Shown: positions 35,550 through 44,266 of the stretch, piece by piece
Numbering within the stretch: position 1 is the stretch's first letter
Layout of the letters: every line of letters begins with the position of its first letter
Assembly (NCBI GenBank): GCA_016000195.1
Contig: JAECRO010000021.1
Coordinates: 1 to 47,784 of the forward strand
From: Burkholderiales bacterium
GTDB taxonomy: Bacteria; Pseudomonadota; Gammaproteobacteria; Burkholderiales; Burkholderiaceae_C
Direction: 5' to 3'
DNA: 47,784 nt
The notes under the pieces: model-generated
What the model was told of the DNA's origin: nothing
What the model saw: the letters and a program-made list of their open reading frames with translations, nothing else
The model's database searches: none
Position numbers and translations under genes: made by a program

Positions 35550-36068
35550 TTAGCCGAAAATTTCTTCGACTGATTTGCCACGCTTGGCCGCGATATCGGA
35601 GGCCGTGGTGGAATTTTTGAGTGCATCCATGGTGGCGCGCACCATGTTGTAAGGGTTGCTCGAACCGTGGCTCTTGGCCACGATGTCGGTGATGCCCATG
35701 ACTTCGAACACTGCGCGCATCGGACCACCGGCAATGATGCCGGTACCCTTGGGAGCCGGCGCCATCATGACGTTGGCGGCACCGTGGTGACCGAATACAT
35801 TGTGATGCAGCGTGCCGTTTTTCAATGACACTTTGGTCATGTTGCGACGCGCTTCTTCCATGGCTTTTTGCACGGCTGCAGGCACTTCTTTCGACTTGCC
35901 CTTGCCCATGCCAACGCGACCGTCACCGTCACCGACCACGGTGAGTGCGGCAAAACCGAGGATACGGCCGCCCTTCACCACTTTGGTCACGCGGTTGATC
36001 GCGATCATTTTTTCCTTCAGACCATCGTCTGGAGCGTCGTTTTGCGATTTAGCTTGAAACTTAGCCAT
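35550..36068 (-). CDS. rpsE: 30S ribosomal protein S5
   Basis: A 172-residue S5 with the double-stranded-RNA-like N-domain ([20 protein letters not shown]) and the C-domain ([19 protein letters not shown]). It sits near the decoding site and mRNA entry. It follows rplR. Confidence 0.97.
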   Translation of the reverse strand: MAKFQAKSQNDAPDDGLKEKMIAINRVTKVVKGGRILGFAALTVVGDGDGRVGMGKGKSKEVPAAVQKAMEEARRNMTKVSLKNGTLHHNVFGHHGAANVMMAPAPKGTGIIAGGPMRAVFEVMGITDIVAKSHGSSNPYNMVRATMDALKNSTTASDIAAKRGKSVEEIFG

Positions 36069-36085
36069 ACTTAATTCCAGTCTGC

Positions 36086-36451
36086 TTAGAACTGCAAACC
36101 GGCTTCGCGAGCCGCATCAGCCAGCGCTTTGACGCGGCCATGGTACGCAAAACCGGCGCGATCAAACGCCACTTTTTCTACACCTGCTGCTTTTGCCTTT
36201 TCGGCAATACGCTTGCCAATGGCCTGCGCAGCAGCAACATTTCCACCCTTGCCCGAGCCGCCAATTTCCTTGCGCACTTCCACTTCAGCAGTGGAAGCAG
36301 ACGCCAGAACCTTGGTGCCGTCGCCAGAGATAACACTGGCGTAAATATGCAGATTGGTGCGATTCACTGACAGACGGGCAACGCCTTGATTGGCAATGCG
36401 GATACGGGTCTGGCGTGAACGACGAAGGCGCTGCTCTTTTTTGGTCAACAT
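36086..36451 (-). CDS. rplR: 50S ribosomal protein L18
   Basis: A 121-residue L18 that binds 5S rRNA. It has the basic N-terminus ([15 protein letters not shown]) and the C-terminal [20 protein letters not shown] family signature. Standard position between rplF and rpsE. Confidence 0.97.
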   Translation of the reverse strand: MLTKKEQRLRRSRQTRIRIANQGVARLSVNRTNLHIYASVISGDGTKVLASASTAEVEVRKEIGGSGKGGNVAAAQAIGKRIAEKAKAAGVEKVAFDRAGFAYHGRVKALADAAREAGLQF

Positions 36452-36462
36452 GATGCAGCTCC

Positions 36463-36996
36463 TTATTTCTTCTTGGTTTCTTTGATCGTGATTTTTTCAT
36501 CCGAATAACGGATGCCCTTGCCTTTGTAAGGCTCGGGAGGACGAACTGCGCGCACTTCGGCGGCAATCTGGCCCACACGTTGGCGATCGGAACCCTTGAT
36601 GACCACTTCGGTGGGCGTCGGGGTTGTGACCGTGATACCTGCAGGCATAGCCATGACCACAGGGTGGGAATAGCCCACCGTGAGGTTCAGCTTGTCGCCT
36701 TGCGCCTGGGCCTTGAAACCCACGCCGACCAGGCTCAGCTTTTTCTGAAAACCTGTCGTGACACCGACCACCATGTTGTTCACGAGCTGACGCATCGTTC
36801 CGCTCATGGCATTGGCTTGACGGGAATCATTGGCCGGGACAAAAGTCAGCTTGCCGTCTTCACTCTTGATGACGACATGGGCATTTTGTGTCAGCGCCAA
36901 GATCCCGAGGGCGCCCTTGACATTGATCTGCTCTTCTTTGATTGCGATGTCCACACCCTGGGGGATGGCGACCGGCATTTTTGCTACACGAGACAT
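36463..36996 (-). CDS. rplF: 50S ribosomal protein L6
   Basis: A 177-residue L6 with two related RNA-binding repeats and the C-terminal signature [16 protein letters not shown]. It binds the sarcin–ricin region of 23S rRNA. Standard position between rpsH and rplR. Confidence 0.97.
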   Translation of the reverse strand: MSRVAKMPVAIPQGVDIAIKEEQINVKGALGILALTQNAHVVIKSEDGKLTFVPANDSRQANAMSGTMRQLVNNMVVGVTTGFQKKLSLVGVGFKAQAQGDKLNLTVGYSHPVVMAMPAGITVTTPTPTEVVIKGSDRQRVGQIAAEVRAVRPPEPYKGKGIRYSDEKITIKETKKK

Positions 36997-37020
36997 TTCA
37001 GTTACTCCTCAATGCCGCCG

Positions 37021-37416
37021 TTAGGCCACGTAGCACAACACTTCGCCACCGATACCGGTAGCGCGTGCTTTGCGATCAGTCATGACACCCTGAGGTGTCG
37101 TGACAATTGCCACACCAAGGCCATTCATGACCTGGGGAATGGCGCCATGGCCTTTGTAAACACGAAGGCCGGGGCGGCTGACGCGCTCGATGCGCTCAAT
37201 CACGGGCTTGCCTGCGTAATACTTCAGGGCGATTTCCAGTTGGGGCTTGCCATCGTTGGCCTTGACGGAGAAGCCATCAATGTAGCCCTCATCCTTCAGA
37301 ACCTGTGCAATGGCGACTTTGACTTTTGACGAAGGCACCAGCACAACAGCTTTTTCAACCATTTGTGCATTGCGGATGCGTGTCAGCATGTCGGCGATAG
37401 GATCACTCATACTCAT
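37021..37416 (-). CDS. rpsH: 30S ribosomal protein S8
   Basis: A 131-residue S8 ([18 protein letters not shown] at the start and the C-terminal [16 protein letters not shown]). In enteric bacteria S8 also represses the spc operon at the rplE start. I did not identify an S8-like target here. Confidence 0.97.
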   Translation of the reverse strand: MSMSDPIADMLTRIRNAQMVEKAVVLVPSSKVKVAIAQVLKDEGYIDGFSVKANDGKPQLEIALKYYAGKPVIERIERVSRPGLRVYKGHGAIPQVMNGLGVAIVTTPQGVMTDRKARATGIGGEVLCYVA

Positions 37417-37434
37417 CTGGGGTTCTCCTATTGC

Positions 37435-37740
37435 TTACCAGCTTGCCTTGGTGATACCAGGGATATCACCAGCAAAAGCCAATTCGCGGATTTTGGCGCG
37501 AGCCAGGCCGAATTGACGGAACGTGCCACGCGGGCGACCCGTGATGGCACAGCGATTGCGCTGGCGCGTCGGGTTTGCGTTGCGCGGCAACTTTTGCAAC
37601 TCCAGACGGGCCAGGGCGCGTTCGTCGTCGGTGCGCTTGAAATCATTGGCGATTGCCTTGAATTCAGCGTGTTTCTTGGCAAACTTGGCGACGAGTTTGT
37701 CGCGCTTCAGTTCACGTTGCAGTAATGCTTGTTTTGCCAT
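37435..37740 (-). CDS. rpsN: 30S ribosomal protein S14
   Basis: A 101-residue S14 of the long, zinc-free type: [20 protein letters not shown] at the start and the C-terminal [20 protein letters not shown], with no CxxC pairs. ATG 37740 is used; an upstream ATG at 37794 overlaps rplE. Confidence 0.96.
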   Translation of the reverse strand: MAKQALLQRELKRDKLVAKFAKKHAEFKAIANDFKRTDDERALARLELQKLPRNANPTRQRNRCAITGRPRGTFRQFGLARAKIRELAFAGDIPGITKASW

Positions 37741-37748
37741 ATCCCGCC

Positions 37749-38288
37749 TCAGTTCTTGAACGGAAAACGGAAGGCGGTGAGAAGCGCTTTGCACTCTTCA
37801 TCGGTCTTGGCCGTTGTGGTAATGCTGATATTGAGACCGCGCAAGGCGTCAACCTTGTCGTATTCAATTTCAGGGAAAATGATCTGCTCTTTGACGCCGA
37901 TGTTGTAGTTGCCGCGGCCATCGAAGGCGCGACCGGAAATACCGCGAAAGTCACGGACGCGGGGCAAGGCCACGGTCACGAAACGGTCGAGGAATTCATA
38001 CATCTGCACGCCGCGCAGCGTGACCATGCAGCCAATCGGCAAGTCTTCGCGGATCTTGAAACCGGCGATGGCTTTCTTGGCCTTGGTGACCACAGGCTTC
38101 TGGCCGGCGATCTTGGCCATGTCGGCCACGGCGTTGTCCATGACCTTCTTGTCGGCAACCGCTTCGCTCACACCCATGTTGAGTGTGATCTTGGTGATGC
38201 GCGGCACCTGCATGGGTGTCGTGTAGCCGAATTTTTCAATCAGGGCTGGTGCGATTTTCTCGCGGTATTGATCTTGCAAGCGTGCCAT
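37749..38288 (-). CDS. rplE: 50S ribosomal protein L5
   Basis: A 179-residue L5 that contacts 5S rRNA and P-site tRNA. The [20 protein letters not shown] and [20 protein letters not shown] segments are typical. It follows rplX by only 2 bases. Confidence 0.97.
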   Translation of the reverse strand: MARLQDQYREKIAPALIEKFGYTTPMQVPRITKITLNMGVSEAVADKKVMDNAVADMAKIAGQKPVVTKAKKAIAGFKIREDLPIGCMVTLRGVQMYEFLDRFVTVALPRVRDFRGISGRAFDGRGNYNIGVKEQIIFPEIEYDKVDALRGLNISITTTAKTDEECKALLTAFRFPFKN

Positions 38289-38290
38289 GT

Positions 38291-38611
38291 TTATGCAGCC
38301 TTAATTTCTTCGCCGCTGGACTTGAAGACGCGCGTTTTTTTGCCGTCAGCCAACAACTTGATACCAACACGATCCGCCTTGCCCGAAGCCGCATTGAAAA
38401 TGGCGACGTTGGACTGGTGAATCGGCATGCTTTTTTCAACAATGCCACCGGTGGTGCCTTTGAGCGGATTGGGCTTGGTGTGTTTTTTCACCAGGTTGAT
38501 CCCGTCCACCAGCACATAGCTGTCATCGACGCGCAGCGAAATCGTGCCGCGCTTGCCCTTGTCGCGACCGGTGATCACGATGATCTCGTCGCCTTTGCGA
38601 ATTTTGTTCAT
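38291..38611 (-). CDS. rplX: 50S ribosomal protein L24
   Basis: A 106-residue L24 with the KOW motif at the N-terminus ([20 protein letters not shown]). It is an assembly initiator of the 50S subunit. It lies 12 bases after rplN. Confidence 0.97.
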   Translation of the reverse strand: MNKIRKGDEIIVITGRDKGKRGTISLRVDDSYVLVDGINLVKKHTKPNPLKGTTGGIVEKSMPIHQSNVAIFNAASGKADRVGIKLLADGKKTRVFKSSGEEIKAA

Positions 38612-38623
38612 TGCCTCTGGTCC

Positions 38624-38992
38624 TTACAGAACTTCAGGAGCCAAAGACACGATCTTCATGAACTTTTCAGTGCGCAGCTCGCGCGTCACTGGTCCAAAGA
38701 TACGGGTGCCGATAGGCTCCAGCTTGGCATTGAGCAGCACTGCTGCATTGCCGTCGAATTTGACGAGCGAGCCATCACCGCGGCGGATGCCCTTGGCGGT
38801 GCGAACGACCACAGCACTGTAAACCTCGCCTTTTTTGACGCGGCCACGTGGAGCGGCTTCTTTGATGCTCACCTTGATGACATCACCAACGCTGGCGTAC
38901 CGGCGCTTGGATCCGCCCAGCACCTTGATGCACATCACGGATTTGGCACCCGTGTTGTCAGCAACATCGAGTTTGGATTGCGTTTGAATCAT
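38624..38992 (-). CDS. rplN: 50S ribosomal protein L14
   Basis: A 122-residue L14 ([20 protein letters not shown] and the C-terminal [18 protein letters not shown]). It is the first gene of the spc operon here. The S10-operon genes that often precede it (rpsQ, rpmC and others) are not present upstream, and a strong promoter lies about 150 bases before it. Confidence 0.97.
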   Translation of the reverse strand: MIQTQSKLDVADNTGAKSVMCIKVLGGSKRRYASVGDVIKVSIKEAAPRGRVKKGEVYSAVVVRTAKGIRRGDGSLVKFDGNAAVLLNAKLEPIGTRIFGPVTRELRTEKFMKIVSLAPEVL

Positions 38993-39114
38993 TTAATTTA
39001 GTCCCAACTTGCACCAGCAATAGCAGCCCGCTTAACGCGAACCACCTGCCAATCAGTCTTGGGCCCGTCGTCCACACCGCAAACCACTTGCAGTGCTTCC
39101 GCTGGGCAGAAGTT

Positions 39115-39134
39115 CTTCGCTTTTTATAGCGAAG
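39115..39134 (-). promoter_or_regulatory. Stem-loop at the predicted 5' end of the spc operon mRNA
   Basis: CTTCGCT and AGCGAAG (39115–39121 and 39128–39134) form a perfect 7-bp stem with a 6-base A/T loop. It begins at about the +1 expected from the upstream promoter, so the transcript would start with this hairpin. Such 5' hairpins can protect mRNA from decay (known for ompA). Confidence 0.55.
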
Positions 39135-39140
39135 CCCACG

Positions 39141-39169
39141 ATTATCACGAAAGTAAAAGGCAGTGTCAA
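39141..39169 (-). promoter_or_regulatory. Sigma-70 promoter of the rplN–rplQ operon
   Basis: On the minus strand TTGACA (39164–39169) and GATAAT (39141–39146) are separated by exactly 17 bases, with the -35 box perfect and the -10 box one base from consensus. The predicted leader before rplN is about 140 bases. The gene-free stretch 38993–39418 otherwise holds repeat copy E and no convincing gene. Confidence 0.75.
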
Positions 39170-39287
39170 CAATGTTTGTAAAAATAATCCCGCAACATGC
39201 ATGCCCCGCCTTGCCGATACCAGCGCCTTGGTGCCGACAGCACAGAAACCCGAACCCTGAATCAAGCCCGTCAACCATCGCTGAAGC

Positions 39288-39341
39288 ATCAAACAGGCTG
39301 ATTGCGCAATACTGCATTGCACGTACAGCTATCAAATAAAG
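39288..39341. repeat. Dispersed 55-bp element, copy E (reverse orientation)
   Basis: Minus-strand reading is TTTATTTGATAGCTGTACG, a core, then TTGCGCAATCAGCCTG, close to copy A. It lies between the spc promoter and glpD. Confidence 0.68.
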
Positions 39342-39418
39342 AGCAGGTTATCGGCACGATGCCGTGCATGCTTCAAGGCGCGCTGTAGCATTCAACCAAC
39401 GCGACAGAGCGCTAAAAC

Positions 39419-41005
39419 TCAGGCAGGCACGCTCAGATACTGGCCACACAGCGCCAGAAAAGGCTGCAGCTGCGCGTCGATCCCGTTTTCCTGCTGGAGC
39501 AAAGCGGCCACTGCCGGCGCCAAGGTACGGGCCAGTGCCGCATCCAGGAACAACAGCCGCGAGCGCCGGGCCAGCACATCTTCCACGGTACGGGCATATT
39601 CATAACGGGCGGCAAACCGCACCATGGCTTCGGTCAGGCCACCGCCCAGTTCGTGATCGGCGCCGCGCAAGGATTGCACCGCACCGGCTTCGCTGCCATA
39701 CAGATGCAGGCCTGGCGCATCGCTGAGCCTGACGCCCGAGCCTTGAGCGCCCACCAGCTTGAGATGATCCGTCGGTATCCCGGTGCGCGCCGGCAGCAGT
39801 TGCGCGGCAAAGCATTTTTCCAGCACGTCGCCCGCCATGGCGCGGTACGTCGTCCATTTGCCACCCGTTACCGTGACCAGACCGCTCTTGCTGACCAGGA
39901 TCGTGTGTTCGCGCGACAGGGACTTGGTGCTTTCGGCATCGTCGTCAGCCGGCTTGACCAGAGGCCGCAGCCCGACCCACAGGCTCTTGATGTCGGCCAG
40001 GCCTGGCGCGCGGCTCAGGTAGCGTGCCGACTCGCGCAGGATGAAATCGACCTCCTCCCGGAACGGCAGCGGTTCGCGCGCCAGGTCGCGGCGCGGCGTA
40101 TCGGTCGTGCCGAGGATGGTTTTCCCCAGCCAGGGCACGGCGAACAAAACCCGGCCATCGGACGTTCCGGGAATCAGCAGGGCATGGTCGGTGGGCCAGA
40201 ACTCGCGGTCCACCACGATATGCACGCCCTGGCTGGGCGCGACCATCGGCTTGGTATCGCGGCCCATCGCCTGGCCGTCCTGCAGGCGCAGCCGGTCCAC
40301 CCAGACGCCCGTGGCATTGACCACGCAGCTGGCATGCAATTCATGGGTATGACCCGTTTCCCGGTCTTTCACGCAAAGCCCCGTCAGCTTGCCGCCGTCA
40401 TGGATCAGCCGGGTGGCAGCGCAGTAATTGACCAGCAGCGCACCCTGCCGGGCCGCGGTTCGTGCCAGCGCCAGCGCCAGCCGCGCATCGTCGAACTGGC
40501 CGTCCCAGTACTTGACGCCGCCCCTGAGGCTTTTGGGCTGAAGCGTGGGCAGGCGCGCCAGCGTTTCGGCGCGGTTCAGGAATTCGGTAGCGCCCAGCCC
40601 GTCCTTTCCGGCCAGGGCGTCATACACCTTGAGCCCGAGCCCATAAAACGGCGATTCCCAGAATTTGTACGCGGGCATGACAAAAGGCAGCGGCTGGGCC
40701 AGGTGCGGTGCGTTGGCCAGCAGCGTGGAGCGTTCATGCAAGGCTTCGCGGACCCGCGAGAGATTGCCTTGCGCCAGATAGCGAACGCCGCCATGCACCA
40801 GTTTGGTGGCGCGGGAGGAGCTGCCCTTGGCAAAGTCGTGCGATTCGACCAGTACGACGGAAAACCCCCGCGCCGCAGCATCCAGCGCCACGCCCAGGCC
40901 GGTGGCGCCGCCGCCGATGACGGCCACATCGTAATGGCGCGGCTCGGCGAGCCGGTCCATCAGTTCCTTGCGCCGTGTGCGGGCCGGCAAAGCATCAATG
41001 GTCAT
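39419..41005 (-). CDS. glpD: Aerobic glycerol-3-phosphate dehydrogenase
   Basis: A 528-residue FAD enzyme that oxidises glycerol 3-phosphate to dihydroxyacetone phosphate and feeds quinones at the inner membrane. The dinucleotide-binding loop is VAVIGGGATGLGVALDAAAR, the DAO family segment SSSRATKLVHGGVRYLAQGN follows, and TGGKWTTYRAMA precedes the C-terminal cap. Alternative starts at ATG 41038 and 41029 add 8–11 residues; ATG 41005 matches the usual family start better, but this is uncertain. It is divergent from glpK. Confidence 0.93.
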   Translation of the reverse strand: MTIDALPARTRRKELMDRLAEPRHYDVAVIGGGATGLGVALDAAARGFSVVLVESHDFAKGSSSRATKLVHGGVRYLAQGNLSRVREALHERSTLLANAPHLAQPLPFVMPAYKFWESPFYGLGLKVYDALAGKDGLGATEFLNRAETLARLPTLQPKSLRGGVKYWDGQFDDARLALALARTAARQGALLVNYCAATRLIHDGGKLTGLCVKDRETGHTHELHASCVVNATGVWVDRLRLQDGQAMGRDTKPMVAPSQGVHIVVDREFWPTDHALLIPGTSDGRVLFAVPWLGKTILGTTDTPRRDLAREPLPFREEVDFILRESARYLSRAPGLADIKSLWVGLRPLVKPADDDAESTKSLSREHTILVSKSGLVTVTGGKWTTYRAMAGDVLEKCFAAQLLPARTGIPTDHLKLVGAQGSGVRLSDAPGLHLYGSEAGAVQSLRGADHELGGGLTEAMVRFAARYEYARTVEDVLARRSRLLFLDAALARTLAPAVAALLQQENGIDAQLQPFLALCGQYLSVPA

Positions 41006-41052
41006 GGGCTTTTCATTTCCCGATTTCATAAAACCCATATTTCACAGTCACA

Positions 41053-41069
41053 GTAAGTGTTGAGCTTAC
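41053..41069. promoter_or_regulatory. Operator-like palindrome between glpD and glpK
   Basis: GTAAG and CTTAC with a 7-base spacer lie 48 bases before the glpD start in the shared divergent region (41006–41221). It could be a GlpR-type operator, but it does not match the E. coli consensus. Confidence 0.3.
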
Positions 41070-41221
41070 CTCAGCCCCTTGACAGCCTTGAACGCCGCGC
41101 AAGCCTGTCCAGTTGACGGCGGCAAGCCCGAAACCACGCCCGGATCATGCGTTCGGGCTGTGAAATACTGATGACTGAACCGAATCCGACACCCGACCCC
41201 CCAACCCCCCTTCTGGATGCC

Positions 41222-42715
41222 ATGACCTATCTTCTTGCCCTCGACCAGGGCACCTCCAGTTCGCGCAGCATCGTGTTTGACGAAGCAGGCCGCGTGGTGG
41301 CGCTGGCCCAGCGGGAGTTGCCGCAGGTCTACCCCCGCCCGGGCTGGGTCGAACACGATCCGATGGAAATCTGGCACGGCCAGCTGGCCACGGCCCGGCA
41401 GGCGCTGGCCAGCGCGGGCCTGGGCGCCGGGGACATCCGGGCGGTGGGCATCACCAACCAGCGCGAAACCACGGTGCTGTGGAACCGCAGGACCGGCCAG
41501 CCGGTTCACCACGCCATCGTCTGGCAGGACCGGCGCGCCGAGTCCACCTGCGTGCAACTGCGCGAGCAAGGCCATGAAGCGCTGATCCAGGCCAGGACCG
41601 GCCTGCTGATCGACGCCTATTTTTCAGGCACCAAGCTCAAGTGGCTGCTCGACCACGTGCCCGGCGCGCGCGCGCAGGCCGAGCGCGGCGAGCTGGCCTT
41701 TGGCACCATCGACAGCTGGCTGATCTGGCAACTGACGGGCGGAGCAAGCCATGCCACCGATGTCAGCAATGCGTCGCGCACCATGCTGTTCAATGTGCGC
41801 ACCAACCAGTGGGACAGCGAACTGCTGGACCTGCTGGGCATTCCGGCGTCGCTGATGCCCGAGGTGAAGCCGTCCAGCGCGCATTACGGCGAGGTCCGGC
41901 CCGAGCTGCTGGGCGGCGCCATCGCGATTGGCGGCGTCGCCGGCGACCAGCAAAGCGCGCTGTTCGGCCAGGCCTGCTTCAAGGCAGGCCTGGCCAAGAA
42001 CACCTACGGCACCGGCTGCTTCCTGCTGATGCACACCGGCGCGCAGTTCCAGACTTCAAGCAACGGCCTGCTCACCACCAGCGCCGCGCAAACCTCGGCG
42101 CAAACCGAATTCGCGCTGGAAGGCAGCGTGTTTGTCGGCGGCGCCGTGGTGCAGTGGCTGCGCGACGGCCTGAACGCCATCCAGGGCAGCGCCGAGGTCG
42201 AGGCACTGGCGCAAAGCGTTCCCGACTCGGGCGGCGTGATGATGGTTCCGGCCTTCACCGGCCTGGGCGCGCCCTACTGGAAACCCGACGCGCGCGGCAC
42301 CATCACCGGCCTGACGCGCGGCACGACCCTGGCCCACATTGCGCGCGCGGCGCTGGAAAGCATCGCCTACCAGAGCGCCGCGCTGCTGCTGGCCATGAGC
42401 CGGGATGCGGTCAGCGCGGGCGCCGCGCCGCTGGCCGAGTTGCGCGTCGATGGCGGCGCCAGCATCAACGACCTCCTGATGCAGTTCCAGGCCGACTTGC
42501 TGGGCATCCCGGTGATCCGCCCGGCCGTGACCGAAACCACGGCGCTGGGCGCGGCCTGGCTGGCGGGCCTGTCCAGCGGCGTGTACCGCGGCACCGACGA
42601 GCTGTCCAGCCTGTGGCGCGCTGAACGCACCTTCCTGCCCACGCTCGGCACCGGGCGCGCAGCCGAGCTGATGGCGCAATGGGAGCATGCGGTGCGGCAG
42701 ACGGTGCTGGCGTAG
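41222..42715 (+). CDS. glpK: Glycerol kinase
   Basis: A 497-residue FGGY kinase making glycerol 3-phosphate from glycerol and ATP. The phosphate-1 loop is [16 protein letters not shown]. The glycerol-site Arg/Glu pair is in [10 protein letters not shown]. The C-terminal ATP site has [14 protein letters not shown] and [23 protein letters not shown] 41222 gives the family N-terminus; an in-frame ATG at 41147 would add 25 residues with no homology. With glpD it converts glycerol to dihydroxyacetone phosphate. No glpF or glpR is seen in the window. Confidence 0.96.
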   Translation: MTYLLALDQGTSSSRSIVFDEAGRVVALAQRELPQVYPRPGWVEHDPMEIWHGQLATARQALASAGLGAGDIRAVGITNQRETTVLWNRRTGQPVHHAIVWQDRRAESTCVQLREQGHEALIQARTGLLIDAYFSGTKLKWLLDHVPGARAQAERGELAFGTIDSWLIWQLTGGASHATDVSNASRTMLFNVRTNQWDSELLDLLGIPASLMPEVKPSSAHYGEVRPELLGGAIAIGGVAGDQQSALFGQACFKAGLAKNTYGTGCFLLMHTGAQFQTSSNGLLTTSAAQTSAQTEFALEGSVFVGGAVVQWLRDGLNAIQGSAEVEALAQSVPDSGGVMMVPAFTGLGAPYWKPDARGTITGLTRGTTLAHIARAALESIAYQSAALLLAMSRDAVSAGAAPLAELRVDGGASINDLLMQFQADLLGIPVIRPAVTETTALGAAWLAGLSSGVYRGTDELSSLWRAERTFLPTLGTGRAAELMAQWEHAVRQTVLA

Positions 42716-42768
42716 GCGCCCATGCCCACGCAAAGGCCCTGGGCGACAATCTTCAGCCGCAGGGGATG

Positions 42769-42792
42769 CATCCATCCATCCATCCATCCATC
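42769..42792. repeat. (CATC)6 tetranucleotide repeat
   Basis: Six perfect head-to-tail CATC units end 29 bases before the proC start codon. Four-base repeats of this length are prone to slippage and could change promoter or ribosome-site spacing. Confidence 0.9.
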
Positions 42793-42821
42793 CCACCCCA
42801 TTCATCAGCGAGCACACCACC

Positions 42822-43661
42822 ATGCCCCCCCAGACTCCCGGCAGCAGCAACCAACACATCGCCTTCATCGGTGGCGGCAACATGGCCAGCGCCATCATCG
42901 GCGGCCTGCTCAAGCGCGGCCTTCCTGTCAGCCAGATCCAGGTGGTCGAGCCTTTTGCCGAGCAGCGCGCCCGGCTGGCGCAGCAGTTTCAGGTCGAGGT
43001 CAGCGAAGCCCCCGGCGCAGCGCTGAGCCGCGCGACCCTGGTGGTCTGGGCCGTCAAGCCCCAGACCTTCAGGGAAGCGGCGAAACAATGCTGCGCCCAT
43101 ACCCCAGGCGCACTGCACCTGAGCGTGGCCGCCGGCATCCGCTCAGGCACCATTGCCGGCTGGCTGGGCAGCGAACGCGTGGTGCGCGCCATGCCCAACA
43201 CACCGGCGCTGATCGGCCAGGGCATGACCGCCCTGTTCGCCCGGCCCGCCGCCAGCGCCGCCGACCGGCTGGCGGTCGAACGCGTGGTGCAGACCACGGG
43301 CGAGTATTTGTGGCTGGACCAGGAAGGGCAGCTCGATGCCGTGACCGCCCTGTCCGGCTCGGGCCCGGCCTATGTCTTTTACTTTATCGAAGCCATGATC
43401 CAGGCCGGCGCCGACATGGGACTGAGCCGCGAGCAGGCACACCAATTGGCGGTCGGCACCTTCGTCGGCGCGTCGGCGCTGGCGCAAGAGGCCACCGAGC
43501 CGCCCGACGTGCTGCGCGCCCGCGTGACCTCCAAGGGCGGCACGACCCATGCGGCGCTCACCGCCATGGAGCAAAGCGGCATCAAGGCGCAGTTCATACG
43601 GGCAATCCATGCGGCCCGCCAGCGCGCCATCGAAATGGGTGATGAATTCGGCGCCGCATGA
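42822..43661 (+). CDS. proC: Pyrroline-5-carboxylate reductase
   Basis: A 279-residue enzyme for the last step of proline synthesis, reducing pyrroline-5-carboxylate with NAD(P)H. The Rossmann loop is IAFIGGGNMASAIIGGLL and the C-terminal signature is LRARVTSKGGTTHAALTAM. VTALSGSGPAYVFYFIEAM is the substrate/oligomer region. ATG 42822 is the only reasonable start, with no strong Shine–Dalgarno sequence. It follows glpK by 106 bases, which contain the CATC repeat. Confidence 0.95.
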   Translation: MPPQTPGSSNQHIAFIGGGNMASAIIGGLLKRGLPVSQIQVVEPFAEQRARLAQQFQVEVSEAPGAALSRATLVVWAVKPQTFREAAKQCCAHTPGALHLSVAAGIRSGTIAGWLGSERVVRAMPNTPALIGQGMTALFARPAASAADRLAVERVVQTTGEYLWLDQEGQLDAVTALSGSGPAYVFYFIEAMIQAGADMGLSREQAHQLAVGTFVGASALAQEATEPPDVLRARVTSKGGTTHAALTAMEQSGIKAQFIRAIHAARQRAIEMGDEFGAA

Positions 43662-43671
43662 ATTCTTTGAA

Positions 43672-43729
43672 CAAAACAAAGCGTTTGCGCAATCATGGCG
43701 TGCACCTTTAGCTATATTTTCGATAGCAA
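43672..43729. repeat. Dispersed 55-bp element, copy F (reverse orientation)
   Basis: It reads AAAGCGTTTGCGCA, a core with GCGTGCACC, then TTAGCTATATTTTCGATAGC, matching copy A on the other strand. It begins 10 bases after the proC stop. The rest of 43662–43911 shows no gene. Confidence 0.66.
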
Positions 43730-43911
43730 TTTCGAGCCACGACGGCGTTGCCCGGAAATAAAAAATAAACTCAAGAGACTGGAAATTCCCGTCAACCACC
43801 TTGAGTAAAGGTACGTTAATCCATCACGAGCGTTCAGCTTGTCGCCAGCCACGCAGGTGGATGACACGGCAGTGCAAACGTAAGTACCTTACAAACACCA
43901 CGGAGCACCCC

Positions 43912-44139
43912 ATGAAAAAATTCCTGTCCATCCTCGCCAGCGCCGCTGTTCTTGCCATGCCTTTGGCCGTGATCTCCACGCCAGCCGCGGCCCAAACCAC
44001 AACCGCCGCGCCTGCTGCTGCACCCTTGGCCGCTCCTGCCGCCAAGGCAACGCATGCCAAGGCCAAAAAGGCCACGGTCAAGCACAAAGCAAAAGCAAAA
44101 GCCAAGCACAAAGCCAAAGTGGCGCCTAAAGCGGCCTGA
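43912..44139 (+). CDS. Small secreted Ala/Lys/His-rich protein (acid-shock Asr-like)
   Basis: A 75-residue protein. Residues 1–27 are a clean signal peptide (MKKFLSILASAAVLAMPLAV, then an AAA cleavage region before QTTTA). The mature part is a Thr/Ala/Pro stretch followed by a Lys/Ala/His repeat region (KAKAKAKHKAK) that is very basic. In composition and layout it resembles the E. coli acid-shock protein Asr, though sequence identity cannot be judged. It would be periplasmic. An intrinsic terminator lies 50 bases downstream. ATG 43912 is chosen because it starts the signal peptide. Confidence 0.7.
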   Translation: MKKFLSILASAAVLAMPLAVISTPAAAQTTTAAPAAAPLAAPAAKATHAKAKKATVKHKAKAKAKHKAKVAPKAA

Positions 44140-44190
44140 TTGGCAGGCAGACACTTCACTGGCAGTGACCGGCCAGCTGGAGTTCTCGAA

Positions 44191-44215
44191 AAACCCGCGA
44201 TTCGCGGGTTTTTTT
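44191..44215. terminator. Bidirectional intrinsic terminator
   Basis: AAACCCGCG (44191–44199) pairs with CGCGGGTTT (44203–44211), followed by more T on the plus strand; the minus strand also ends in a T run. It lies between convergent genes, the small secreted protein gene and ubiA, and may serve both. Confidence 0.88.
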
Positions 44216-44266
44216 ATGCGCGCACGTTGCGCAAAAAAGCAAACGGCGGCACGGCCAAAGACCGTC

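Noticed and set aside
38958-39335. 125-codon minus-strand frame upstream of and overlapping rplN
   Set aside because: It covers the promoter and leader of the ribosomal operon and overlaps rplN in another frame, with no family pattern.
42769-42792. Start of a CRISPR array
   Set aside because: It is a plain 4-base tandem repeat with no spacers, and no cas genes are present in the window.
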